DNA of 28,158 nt from Podochytrium sp. JEL0797 (lineage: Eukaryota; Chytridiomycota; Chytridiomycetes; Chytridiales; Chytriomycetaceae), in assembly GCA_027596195.1 (NCBI GenBank), contig JADGJG010000242.1, positions 1 through 28,158 on the forward strand, written 5' to 3'. Below, in pieces: positions 1 through 9,404 of the stretch. Every line of letters starts with the position of its first letter. Position 1 is the first letter of the stretch. The notes under the pieces are model-generated. The model ran no database searches. It saw nothing but the letters and a program-made list of their open reading frames with translations, and had not been told where the DNA came from. A program made the translations under genes and the position numbers.

Positions 1-712
1 CTCGAGTGATTGCCAGGCCATGGGTCGTATTGGAGAAATCATTACTCGTTGCTGGCAGACTGCTGACAAGATGAAGCAAGTCAGAGGACACCTCAAGGCA
101 CCCGAGGGAGAGTGTGATTTGGCTGATAACTTCAGAGTCAGACGTTTCGTTGCCAAGTACACCATCAACCCGTGAGTATTATACGATTTCATTGTGTGCG
201 CAAAGAAGTATTCGTTTGTAACAGTTTCCTTTCCTTTCAGCGCCGTCGCCCACGGGATGTCCCACATCATTGGATCCGTCGAGGTTGGCAAGCTTGCTGA
301 TCTTGTCATGTACAAGCCCGAGTTCTTCGGTACCAAGCCCGAGCTCATCATCAAGGGAGGTATGGTCTCCTGGGCTCAAATGGGAGACGCCAACGCGTCC
401 ATCCCCACCCCTGAGCCAGTCCTCATGAGACCCATGTTTGGCGGTATCGCCTCTGCCCTCGGCGAATCCTGCATCGCGTTCGTGTCGCAGATCTCCGTCA
501 AGAACGGACAAGTCGCCGAGTACGGACTCAGAAAGAGAATCGAGGCCGTCAAAAACTGTCGCAACATTGGAAAGGCGGACATGAAGCTCAACAACTTCTC
601 GCCCATTGTCACTGTTGACCCCGAGACTTTTGTGGTTATGATCAATGGAGAGAAGCACGAGAACCCACCTGCCAACAAGCTTCCCATGAGCACTGGAATG
701 TGTTTGTTCTAA
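1..712 (+). CDS. Urease, C-terminal part of the alpha (catalytic) region, 5' truncated by window edge
   Basis: Urease hydrolyses urea to ammonia and carbamate in the cytosol with a dinuclear nickel centre. Two exons are visible: 2-171 and 241-712, with a 69-bp intron (GTGAGT...TTTCAG). Together they give 213 residues in frame to a TAA. Diagnostic alpha-subunit stretches are seen in order: [31 protein letters not shown], then across the splice [47 protein letters not shown]. These form the catalytic flap and the C-terminal end of the TIM-barrel domain. The C-terminus ends in MSTGMCLF. The upstream gamma, beta and nickel-ligand portions lie outside the window. The stop faces the P450 stop, 309 bp away. 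A separate gamma domain lies at 3481-3834. The family assignment is secure. Confidence 0.95.
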
Positions 713-1021
713 GGAGTTTTTTCTTGTTTGTTTGTATTTGTATTCGTGTAAAATAACGCGTGTATTTTCCCCCTATTTATTACAACTCTCGGGATTTTAA
801 AGAATTCAAGAAGGATCCAAGATTTCCCTTACCAAAGAGAAATATAATTGACGCGGAAATACATTTTGACCAACGTTTGCGTGGCGGGAGACGTGCAGAC
901 ATGGAAATTTGCATCACCGAAATCCTTACCATCAAACGCTTCGTTTCTTTTTTAATTATACCCAGCGAAAATTTACGCGCAAGCTACTCGTAGACAGCAA
1001 ACCCAACCGCATCCCCATCAA
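713..1021. other. Convergent intergenic region between urease and P450
   Basis: About 309 bp lie between two stop codons. The left part is T-rich with repeated TTTG just after the urease stop, consistent with a 3' UTR. I see no convincing ORF, RNA gene or repeat; short open frames here lack coding character. Confidence 0.6.
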
Positions 1022-2817
1022 TCAAACTCGTTTCTTGCACTTCACCTTTAACCCATTCTTCATGGGGAGCAAAATGCTTATCCCGTACACAACTTGCTCC
1101 TCCTCCACAAATTCAATCTCAAACTCCCTAATCAACTCAACCAGCACAAACACACCTTCGAGTTCCGCCATTCCTTTCCCCAAGCATAGTCTTGGCCCAG
1201 CATTGAAAACCGGATAATCAAACGGCGATGGTTGCTTCTTCATCTGCAACCAGCGTTCTGGCTTGAATTCCTTCGCGTCGGGCCCCCAAATCGCTTCCGT
1301 GCGTCCCATTGCGTAACCACTCCATCCAACGCGACTTCCTTTTGGCACAAACGTTCCGTCTGGGAGGGTGATATCCTCCTGGGCCTCCTTTCCGCCCCGT
1401 GGGAGGGAGGGGTAAAGGCGCAAAGTCTCGTGGAAGACAGCATTCGCGTACGGCATATCGTTGCGGATTTGATCGTATGTCGGGGTAGTACCGTCGAGAA
1501 TGGTCGAGATTTCGGAAAGCAGTTTGGTGAGCGCGGGTGGATTCTTGTGAAGGAGGAAGACAGCCCAGCTGAGTGCGACGGCGGTGGTGTCTCTTCCTGA
1601 TCATTTCAGAGCAACGGATAAGAACACGAAGAAACATTTGTGGGATGGGGATCTAAAAAACACCCACCAGCAATCAGAAAGTTCAAAACGTGGTCAATCA
1701 GCGCCTCCTCGGATGGGAATGCGCCGTTTTCGTCCTTCACTTTCATCAACAAGCCGAGCAAATCGCGCTCTTGACCGCCGGAATGATTTTTTTCGCGCTT
1801 TTGTTGAATGATGGAGCGGCCAAAGTCGCGGAGCGTTTTGATTTGAGCCGCATGGACGTCGCACTCCCTAGAAAAATACTCGAAATACTTCCAGCTGGAA
1901 GAAAAGAGGCGAATCGCAGAGCGGGATTGGATGGAATCGAAAGCCACCATAAATTCCGGCTTCTCGGCGGCACGAATCGTGTTGATTTCGATCTGCGCGA
2001 AAAATCAATGTGGGGCTTCTCTCCCTCTCCAAGAAAAATGAACTCACTCCGAATCCGATTTGCACGAACGAATCAAATGTGAAGCGAAAGAAGAGTTCGT
2101 GCAAGTCAAACAATTCCCCTGTGGGCGCGAATTCGGACAACACCGCACCGAATGACTGCATTTCAGACGAGAACACATCGTTGACGAATTCTTTAAAGTT
2201 CTGTTGAATGAATGCATTAGAATTATGTATATAATAAATTTGGAAAAAATGGACCAGACCTTCACATTGAAAATTTTGGCGGCCAACTTGCGTTGATACT
2301 TCCAACTCTCGCCGTCAGAATTAAAGATTCCGACACCCAGAAAGTCATGAAACGTCTGCCGAAAATCGGCACCCTGCTCATAAGAGTTAGTGCTAAGAAG
2401 ATCCCGTGAAACTGTTTCTTGGCCACCTTTTCAAAGACATCAAATCGGGTTTTCAAAACGAATTCCACAATGGCCGGATCGTTGACCATGAAAAGCGCTG
2501 GTGCAAATGGCAGCTTGAGGACAAAAGTTTCGTTGTTGGTGGTTTCGAATGTTTCTGTTTGGACAGAGTCAGCACAACTCTGAGCCGCAAATATTCTCAC
2601 CCAAAAAGAAGTCGTGCAATCGGTTGAAGTTTTTGGCGATGACCGCCGCGTCGCCAACAAACGGCAATGCGCCACCGACACGTTTCAGCGAAGCCTGCGA
2701 AGTCCTCGTTTCAGCAAAGATCGGATCCTTGCGGAACCAGAACGTTGCGAGCCCGACGGCTGCGGCAGCTATGGCGAGGGGTGCGAGAAGTTGCGCGGGC
2801 CGTTTGTTGACCGTCAT
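1022..2817 (-). CDS. Cytochrome P450 monooxygenase (CYP52/CYP4/CYP86-like clan), six exons
   Basis: Membrane-anchored haem monooxygenase, probably in the ER; fatty-acid-type hydroxylation is an inference from the clan. My exon model on the minus strand is 2817-2601, 2554-2427, 2373-2260, 2200-2048, 1992-1668 and 1596-1022, giving 503 residues, a normal P450 length. Seen: an N-terminal hydrophobic anchor (about residues 8-25), the FEKG region at 113-116, WKYQRK in helix C, the oxygen-binding helix I motif AGRDTT assembled across the last intron (about 312-317), the ExxR motif ETLR at about 369-372, PERW at about 425-428, and the haem loop FNAGPRLCLG with the cysteine ligand at about residue 450. 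All key residues are present, so the gene looks functional. The donor of intron 3 is ambiguous (GTCTGG at 2259 or GTGAAG at 2265); both keep frame. An upstream in-frame ATG at 2958 exists, but the 2817 start puts the anchor at the N-terminus. Confidence 0.93.
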
Positions 2818-3480
2818 GCTTTGGGAGGTCAAATTTTTGCAGGAGATTTCGCCAGGGGTTTCGCCCAGGCTGCACGAGGGAAAAAATTCCGTTCCTACAT
2901 ATGGGTGAAAAAGAAAGCGAATCTCCCAAATCAGGCTTGGTTTTCCCCATTTATTCAAACCGTATCCAATATCTTTTCGTCACGGCTTCGAGCTTCAAGT
3001 TCACCTTTTTCCGTCGACATAATGTAATAATAATCAAACTCACAAACTTTTAAATTGCCCATTCGTCGTTTGTTGAGTATAGTCGACGCGCTACTATCTA
3101 TTCTATCGCCTCGCCTGCCGTTATAACATGCGATGCGTCCTCTTGACACGTACATGAATTCTTATTCATCTCCCTTACCGCACTGGAAACTGTAACCTCA
3201 TCCGAATTATTTTAATTCATTTGCATCTTTCAGAATGATTCATCTTTCGCGATTTGTATTCCAGACAGGCAGTTTGTATCAGGATGAATGCGAACATTGG
3301 CGGGTTTGGTAAACCGGTAAAATCCGGCACATGGCTAAATCATAGAAAAGAAACCGCAAGAAACGCTCCAATTGACTCATTTGTCCATAAAAATTGCGAG
3401 GAACGTGTCACCGGCGTCATCCTTCGGCGTTTGGATATAAAGCGGCACGCGATTGCAAGGAAACTTTTCAAAACACAAAA
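2818..3480. other. Divergent intergenic/promoter region between P450 and the urease gamma-domain gene
   Basis: About 660 bp between two divergent start codons, so it should hold both promoters. It is AT-rich at 3010-3250. The only specific element I can point to is the TATAAA near 3436. Short open frames in it look random. Confidence 0.5.
3436..3441 (+). promoter_or_regulatory. TATA-box-like element upstream of the urease gamma-domain gene
   Basis: TATAAA within GGATATAAAGCGG, 40 bp before the ATG at 3481. A similar GGATATAAG stands 72 bp before the intact F-box-LRR start at 12689. Position and sequence fit a core promoter; no expression evidence is available. Confidence 0.45.
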
Positions 3481-3834
3481 ATGCATCTTATTGCTCGCGA
3501 GTGTGACAAACTATTGCTGACCAACGCTGGTCTTCTCGCTCAACGCCGCTTGTGGCGTGGATTGAAGTTAAACTACTCCGAAGCCTGTGCGTTGATCGCG
3601 ACCGTTTGTCTCGAGCTTATTCGTGATGGAAACCACACGGTGGCCGAGGTAAAAGCTCTTTTGTGTCTTCGTTCGTGAAAAATGGCAAGCTAACCACGCG
3701 ATATTTAGTTGATGTCTCTCGGACGCACCCTTCTCGGAAGAGAGGATGTTCAGGAAGGCGTTGCCATCACTCTTCACGTTGTTCAGATTGAGGGAACTTT
3801 CCCTGACGGTACCAAGCTTGTGACCATCCACGAG
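3481..3834 (+). CDS. Orphan urease gamma domain (N-terminal urease fragment or stand-alone UreA-like protein)
   Basis: Two exons, 3481-3648 and 3709-3834, joined over a 60-bp intron (GTAAAA...TTTAG), encode 98 residues of a urease gamma domain. Seen: [13 protein letters not shown] at the N-terminus, [35 protein letters not shown], and [17 protein letters not shown] at the end. In fungi and plants this domain is the first ~100 residues of one long urease chain; in bacteria it is a separate ~100-residue UreA. The frame reaches GAG at 3834 followed by GTAATT, a possible donor. I find no beta-domain or alpha-domain exon in the next kilobase. Read through, the frame stops near 3889 after about 16 more residues. 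It has intact splice sites and a TATA element, so it is either a recent partial duplicate of the urease at the left edge, a rearranged gene, or a small expressed protein. Confidence 0.85.
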
Positions 3835-4328
3835 GTAATTTTTGTTGATTTTGTTTCTCCGATAGGTTTTGTTGTTTGGGTCTGATTGTGTAAATAAACA
3901 AGTGTATTCGATCCCTAATCTTGAAGAGAAGTCGAGGGGAATTGAGGTGGGATGGCAGTGCAGTGGCAGGGATATTTATGCGAATTCTGTTTGCCGAGTG
4001 GATGTGGTGATGTGGCTGGTGTTTATTTTGGTCACACTTGCAGCGCAATTCGAATGAGTGCGCAATTCCATCAATGTTTCCATTTGTCTTTCAAAGTACC
4101 TTATCGATATCAGCGAGCCGAGAAAAGCATGTAGAGATCGCTTTTGCGCTTTGCCGAAGGTTCGTCAATCGGCAAGAACGTGCCTTCAGATCCGGAGAAA
4201 TCAAAGCAACCAACCACCCACGCGACATCCAAGCAGACCGCCGAGTCTTGCACTGCCACTTCATTGCAACACAACACCTCAAAAAGCTCGCCATTTCGCG
4301 TTCCAAAATTCAATAGAAACTTCTTCAA
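3835..4328. other. Intergenic region after the gamma-domain fragment; 5' flank of SnoaL-like gene
   Basis: Searched for the missing urease beta/alpha segments; none recognised. Several short open frames overlap but share no family signature. The part from about 4125 onward is the upstream half of a direct duplication whose second copy lies at about 4915-5205. Confidence 0.55.
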
Positions 4329-4739
4329 ATGACCCAGCCAAGCATTGCCCTTGTCACCGTTCGCCGCTGCGTGGATGCTCTCTGCTCCAAAAAGTTTGAG
4401 TTGGCGACCAGCCACTGTGACGAGTCCGCTTTTGTCGCCGTCTCTCGCCCCGCTTCCGTCAACATCCCCAACAGAAGCCTGGCCGAGTACTTGGCCTATT
4501 TCGCCATGTTTGAGTCGTTTGAGCTCACTCTCGATGAGAAGGAGTTTTTCGAGTTCAAGAAGGGCGACCGCACTGTGGTCATTTGTCACTTTGCATCGAA
4601 AGGAACCGTTGCTGGAACGGATATCACGAACGAACTTATGAGCACGTTGGAAATTAATGAGGCGGGATTGATTGTGCGTGTTGTGGACTTTAGCGATTCG
4701 CGTGGCACACTCGACAATTTCAAGAAGATGGGGCTTTAA
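4329..4739 (+). CDS. SnoaL-like / NTF2-fold small protein
   Basis: Single-exon gene of 136 residues from the ATG after AACTTCTTCAA to TAA. Length and pattern fit the SnoaL/NTF2-like superfamily: an N-terminal helix (VTVRRCVDALCSKKFELA), a central helix around LAEYLAYFAMFESFEL, then strands with FFEFKKGDRTVVICHFASKG and a final strand pair with LEINEAGLIVRVVDFSD, a typical closing segment of this cone-shaped fold. Members include small-molecule isomerases/cyclases, binding proteins and proteins of unknown role, so no reaction can be assigned. Its 5' flank and about the first 40 codons are duplicated in decayed form downstream. Confidence 0.75.
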   Translation: MTQPSIALVTVRRCVDALCSKKFELATSHCDESAFVAVSRPASVNIPNRSLAEYLAYFAMFESFELTLDEKEFFEFKKGDRTVVICHFASKGTVAGTDITNELMSTLEINEAGLIVRVVDFSDSRGTLDNFKKMGL

Positions 4740-4914
4740 GCGCGTGGAATGCATTGGTTTACCTCATCTGAATAATGCGAATAAATGCCTCATATCCTAA
4801 GCAATTGACTTGAACCGAGATTCGCCCCAGCTAGCATCTTCCTGAGTATTACGTCACACCTAACCCCTTCTCTTCTGTCTCCCCATATTAACAAATCAAA
4901 GCGGTTTCGGATCG

Positions 4915-5205
4915 CTTTGCAAGCGACTGGAAAGGCCCGAATCACAACAAACAACCAACCACAATCATTAACCAAGCAACCAGCCACGCGACATCCAAAC
5001 AGAGAACCCACTAGTCCTTGCATTGCCACTTCCCTGCCACGAACCCTTCACAAACGAGCAAAGGCCGCGTTTGTCCCAGCAAAAGCACTGGCTTCGTGGA
5101 TGCCCTCTCATCAAAAAAAACCGCTCCAGCTACAGACAAGCTTGTGTGAGACGAGTCCACGCTGTGGCCGCCTCAACCGACCCCCCAGCCCTTCACGCCG
5201 CTAGA
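4915..5205 (+). pseudogene. Decayed partial duplicate of the SnoaL-like gene (5' flank plus first ~40 codons)
   Basis: This stretch aligns by eye with about 4140-4450. Shared landmarks in order are CGCGACATCCAA, CACTGCCACTT/CATTGCCACTT, CAACACCTC/ACCCTTCAC, TGCGTGGATGCTCTC/TTCGTGGATGCCCTC, and GACGAGTCC. The base corresponding to the ATG reads TTG near 5068 and small indels destroy the frame. The duplication includes non-coding 5' flank, so it arose at DNA level rather than by retroposition. It stops before the rest of the gene. I see no route to a protein. Confidence 0.7.
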
Positions 5206-5272
5206 TGGGAAGTAAACTCAGCCGAGAGTTCGCTGCCCAGGTGAAATAAAATATAGATTCAGAGGGTTTTAA

Positions 5273-5527
5273 TTAATTGGATTTAAGACAAGTCCACACC
5301 AACCCCAAAATATACCACGCGACAGAACAACAAAATCCACAGCCTGCAATCAAATCATCACGCGCCGCCGTGTTTTTTGCATGATTCTCCGACAAACTGT
5401 CAACCATGGTGGGAGGGGTGGTAATTGTCTCAGCCTTCCCAAACATGTCCACTTCATCCACATCCACATCGTCCATTATTTTTTCTTGAACACAAAACGG
5501 TGGCTTTTCTTTGGGAGTTTGGTGCAC
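5273..5527 (-). CDS. Putative small single-pass membrane protein, unknown
   Basis: An 84-codon open frame (or 67 codons from the internal Met). The N-terminal part is acidic (MDDVDVDEVDMFG). The last ~25 residues form a strongly hydrophobic, Cys-rich segment (LIAGCGFCCSVAWYILGLVW) followed by a short TCLKSN tail, as in tail-anchored proteins. No family is recognised and there is no paralogue in the window. It stands alone between the SnoaL relic and NPL4. The clear division into acidic head and hydrophobic tail is the only argument for it being real. Confidence 0.3.
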   Translation of the reverse strand: MHQTPKEKPPFCVQEKIMDDVDVDEVDMFGKAETITTPPTMVDSLSENHAKNTAARDDLIAGCGFCCSVAWYILGLVWTCLKSN

Positions 5528-6072
5528 GCGAAATCAACTAGTCTTGGGCGCGTGTGATAATACAAGGCAGGAAAACGAAATAAACCTTTACGAAAACAAA
5601 AAGGAACGCGTTAATAGCTATCGTCAATGAAACCGGATCCAAAGTCCCTTACTCAACTACCTTTAAAATGAGATGCGCGATCAGTAAAACCTGGCCGTAA
5701 TGAAGGGCGGGAAGGAAGGAATGAAACCTGGGACCCAGCAGATTTCGAAAACAAATTGACACATCCAGCCCCAACGCAGTCTGAACCCAACTGACAAACA
5801 AAACAAACAAACAAAGGGGCGAACACCAATTTCCCCCCTTGACTTGTCCAGCATCGAATGGGAGTGCTGGAGGGATGGGTTTTGGAGGACATAACCTTGT
5901 GTGGCTGAGCAAAGACGCTTGGACAGGCGATGCAGAATTCATTCTTCCATGGCATTGTCAATCAAATCTACAAACAATAGAACAGGAGCGTATTCGATTC
6001 ATTCCAAACAGCACACACAAACACACCGCAACTTGCAACCCGCCACCCCCATTTCTCCCCCAAACACGCACA
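5528..6072. other. Non-coding region downstream of NPL4
   Basis: About 545 bp including the probable 3' UTR of NPL4 (minus strand). Open frames around 5650-5960 have no recognisable motif and no plausible splice context. Nothing else seen. Confidence 0.5.
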
Positions 6073-8598
6073 TCACCCCTCCTGAGGCAACCCACAAACC
6101 TCACAATCGCCTCCCCCAAAGTTATGAAACGTACAATGCCTGCAAGTCCACTCCTTCATTGCCGCCACTGCAGCCCCACCACCACCTCCACCCCCACCGC
6201 CACTCCTCCCACCCCGCTCCCCCGCACTCTCCTTCGCAACCATCACCAAAGTCTGCCACCCCCCACTCCCAATCACGGCCTCCACACCCTCACCCCCTTG
6301 TCTCACGACCGCCAACAACCGCTTCACCTCGACGTCCTCCAAAATCGCAAGTTGCGAAATATACAACAGCAAATGGAAATCAGACAACGTGGCCACAATA
6401 TCCGTACGCGAGAGGGAGGCGTGGAGGGCGGACATGTCAGGGAATTCGGAGGTGGCCCCGTTTCGGTTTTCGATGGGAAACGGGGTGGGGGATTTGAAGG
6501 TTGGTGTTGGGTCTTGTGGAAATCCGTGCGACAACTGTGAGCGAGATAGTGGCGACGTTCAGTACCGAAAATGCACGCTCACACACACACACACTCAAAC
6601 AAACAAACAAAAAAGAGAGAAACACACCGTCACCAACAAATACTCGACCGGAAACGTCGGCCTTGCCGCCTCCTTCACTTGAATCCCATACCCATTCTTG
6701 TATGTATAAAACACTTCCGGAACATACCTCCCAGCCTCTTCCCCCTTCACCCTCATCAACCCCGGTTCAACACTCGCCTCCAAAATCCCATCCCGCGCCA
6801 TCCCGACACCGACATTCGAAATTTGGAAACAGGAGGTTTCGATATCGCCTTCCAAGTTTCCACTCACGACTACGGTGACGAAGCGCGAGCCGTATCGGCC
6901 AGAGGAGCTGTAGGGGAGGGAAACGGGGTGTTGGGATTGGAGGTGCGCAGAGAAGAGACATTCGGCGGAGGTGAGGAAGTACGAGTCTGTGTGGCGTTTG
7001 CAAACGACTTTGCCCGTTCCCGTGCCGTCGTCGATGAGGTCTGTGTAAATCATTCCAAGCTGGGTGCCATAAAAGTGGTTCAGGAAAAAAACATGCAACA
7101 ACAATGGCAACGTTTACCAACTCAAGCCCCAACTCCTTCGCCATCGCATTCACCCCCTCCAACTCCGAATTCGGGGTCTGCAACTGCAAATACTGCGGCG
7201 CGTTTTCCTGCGGGGGTTCATAAATCGCACACACGACGGCCTTGACGCCCAACGGGACTTTATCCGTGTACGGTTCGTACCGGCCGTACAGGAGACCGAA
7301 CCGCTGTGTGCCCGTGGATCGCCAGAATTGGATAAAGCTTTCGATGAGGGTTGTGGATTCGAATTCGACGTGATCGACCATGCGGAAGTTCTGAGTGTGT
7401 ACTGTGTGTGAGTGAGGGCCTTCCAACATCACGATATCCTTCAGGCTCGAAATTTACCTGCGAATTCAAAGTAATCGCACTCGGCTGACACTTTGTACAA
7501 ATCCCTTTTGGGAAAGCCTCATGCATTTTCCCCGGACACGGTACTTTCACAGCAAAACTCTCTTCCTCCAACGGCGGAATGAAGGCCACCGAGTCGAGTG
7601 GGGCCGTCTTGTGTGAAATGAGGGCCGATTTGAGGTGTGCGTGGAACGACATGTGCTTGATTTTGTTTTGCGTGAGGTAGAGCGGGTCGTAGGGTTCGAT
7701 GGGCATGCAGTAGTCGCACATGCCTGTGGGGCCGTGGCGGCAGCTGAAGAATAGGTAGAATGACAGGTTCGTTAGAAAATGACAGGGTTCCGTTCCCTCT
7801 TTCGCATTCGCTCTCTCGCGCTCTTCCAATGACTCCGCTTTCGCTACGCGCGCCTTAGCGCTTCCGCCTCGTTTTGCTTCCGCCTTTCGCTTCACCCACT
7901 TTCTTTCCAATGCACCTGCTGCGCGCCGCTCCCGCTCCCGTCTTTGGCGAATCGGCTCGCTTCGCTCGGCTCCGCGCTACGCGCACACGCACACGCACGC
8001 GAATTTCGAAAAAATGACGCGTGGGCGTTGTCGCAAATTCGATCCACACCTAGCTAGTGCCTCGATGCATCGAATCGGGTCGGCTCGGATCCACTTAAAA
8101 CACTCATAATAATACATACAAATTGGGATCCAGCTTGCGGGTGATTGTGCCCTTCATTTTGACCAAGAGGTTATCGATTTCAGCCATTTTGACGTGTTTG
8201 ACAGATGGGGCCGTGGTGGTGGATGAAGTAGAAACAGCAGAAGCATCAATCGAAGGGAGGGCGGAAGGCGAGAGGGAGATGTAGACGAGGTCACCGTGTC
8301 TGATTTGTTTTGTTTTGTTGGTCAACCACGGATGGTATTTGTAAATCGAGTGGGTTGTTACTTGAGGGTTGCTGTGCTTGCGAGATAGACCTTCCCAGCG
8401 GGATCGAGGGAGACGCCGAAGGAGCCAGGCGGAAGGTTGAGGGCGGTGGCGGCCTGTGAAGAAATAGGCATTAATTTACTGTAAACTATTAAAAGTGATT
8501 AATTACTCCTGTACCATCTCGTGGAATTGATTCATGGCCACGCCCGGCTGAATGTCGATGCGTGCTTGGCCAGTGGGAGCTCTGAGGCGAATCAGCAT
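6073..8598 (-). CDS. NPL4: NPL4, ubiquitin-binding cofactor of Cdc48/p97, with C-terminal NZF zinc finger; seven exons
   Basis: NPL4 pairs with UFD1 to recruit ubiquitinated proteins to the Cdc48/p97 unfoldase for ER-associated degradation and chromatin extraction. Model on the minus strand: 8598-8515, 8453-8362, 8299-8120, 7743-7458, 7390-7118, 7059-6634, 6534-6073, giving 600 residues, close to the usual length. Seen: an N-terminal UBX-like fold starting MLIRLRAPTGQ and ending LKHGDLVYI; the NPL4 zinc motif CRHGPTGMCDYC and CPGKMHEAFPKGICTKC; the MPN-like core with FWRSTGTQRFGLLYGRYEPY, VCAIYEPPQ, LGMIYTDL and VPEVFYTYKNGYG; and a C-terminal NZF finger with W-x-C-x2-C, N and a second C-x2-C pair. 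A glycine run precedes the finger. The first donor (GTACAG at 8514) is the least certain junction. Intron 3 is unusually long (376 bp). Start codons of this gene and the SR gene are 40 bp apart. Confidence 0.95.
7744..8119 (-). other. Long intron 3 of NPL4 (376 bp) with GC-rich, repeat-like content
   Basis: Bounded by GTATGT and CTTCAG; splicing joins KLDPN-F to CRHGPTG in frame, so the boundaries are sound. The other NPL4 introns are 58-99 bp. The centre is rich in self-complementary runs such as GCGCGTAGCGC and GAGCGAAGCGAG, and in GAAGCG and GTGCGTGTGCGTG repeats, unlike the AT-rich short introns. Confidence 0.7.
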
Positions 8599-8638
8599 TT
8601 TTGATTTTCGATTTTTATTTTTTTCTCTCAACAAGCCA
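8599..8638. promoter_or_regulatory. 40-bp bidirectional promoter/5' leader between NPL4 and the SR-protein gene
   Basis: The NPL4 ATG (8598, minus) and the RRM-protein ATG (8639, plus) are separated by 40 bp dominated by A/T homopolymer runs (ATTTTTATTTTTTTC). Both start codons are fixed by conserved N-terminal domains. The transcription starts must therefore be very close or overlap. Confidence 0.65.
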
Positions 8639-9404
8639 ATGTCCCGCCCTACCACTCTCTTCTGCGCTGGCTTTGGATACCGCACCCGTGCGAGGGACCT
8701 TGCGTACGAGTTTGAGCGGTGAGCTGGATCCCCTTGATAGTGACCCAACAAGCGCCCTCTAGAGAGAGAGAGAGAGAGAGAGAGATCACGCACTCATCAC
8801 ACTCGTTAGGTTTGGCCGCCTCGTTCGCTGCGACATTCCCGCCCCCAAATCGTCCTCTGCGAAGCCTTATGCGTTTGTTGAGTTTGAAGACAGCCGAGAT
8901 GTGAGTTATTTATTTTATTTTTAAAACAACTAAAGAAGAAACCAGGCCGAAGACGCCTACTACGACATGCAGGGCGTGCGCCTCGACGGCTACGCCCTCA
9001 CAATCCAGTGGGCAAAGCAGGCGCCAACGAGACAGTGGAGACACGACGACAGAGACAGCAGAGCCCCAATGAGGGACGACTCGAGGGGCCGTTCCAGGGA
9101 GAGAGTCCCAGAGCAGAGAAGTGACGACAGGTCCCGTTCCCCAAGGCAGCTGAGATCGCTGTCCCCAAGGAAGGACCAGAGCATCTCGCCGGAGCGCAGA
9201 AACAACGAGCAAGATGTCCCTGCTCCCCGTGCCCACTCCCACGACGAGCCTGAGCCAGTTGCTGCTGCCGAACCTCAAGCCGATGTCGCCGCCCCTGCTC
9301 CCACCGAATCCACCGAATCCATCCCCATCGAACACTCCGAGGCTCCTCGTCACGAAGGCGGCCAAGACGAGCCCACCGAAGCTCCAGTCAACGGTGACAT
9401 GTAA
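8639..9404 (+). CDS. SR-type splicing factor: single RRM plus RS-rich tail; three exons
   Basis: SR proteins bind exonic RNA through the RRM and recruit the spliceosome through the phosphorylated RS region. Exons 8639-8718, 8810-8900 and 8946-9404 give 209 residues. The RRM covers about residues 5-77: RNP2-like LFCAGF (7-12), EFERFGRLVRCDIP, RNP1 KPYAFVEF (45-52), DAEDAYYDMQG, and LTIQWAKQ closing the fold. A tail follows with RSRER, RSRSPR, SLSPRK and SPERR, then an acidic/proline/alanine-rich C-terminus with a TES repeat (TESTES). Intron 1 (8719-8809) carries an (AG)12 tract, and intron 2 is only 45 bp. A single-RRM SRSF2/SRSF7-like role is likely; the exact orthologue is not clear. Confidence 0.88.
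8761..8784 (+). repeat. (AG)12 microsatellite inside SR-gene intron 1
   Basis: Perfect dinucleotide run ending 25 bases before the TTAG acceptor at 8809. It is purine-rich on the sense strand where a pyrimidine tract would be expected. It may influence splicing of the host gene; that is inference. Confidence 0.9.

Noticed and set aside
2818..2958. N-terminal extension of the P450 from the ATG at 2958
   Set aside because: It would put 47 non-hydrophobic residues before the membrane anchor; the ATG at 2817 gives the usual anchor-first layout.
4110..4754. 214-codon open frame antisense to the SnoaL-like gene
   Set aside because: It mirrors the conserved plus-strand gene and has no domain pattern; its openness follows from codon bias of the sense gene.
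5839..6540. 233-codon Pro/Thr/His-rich open frame on the plus strand
   Set aside because: Antisense to the last NPL4 exon and its 3' flank. The composition comes from the glycine run and C-rich sequence; NPL4 on the other strand is certain.
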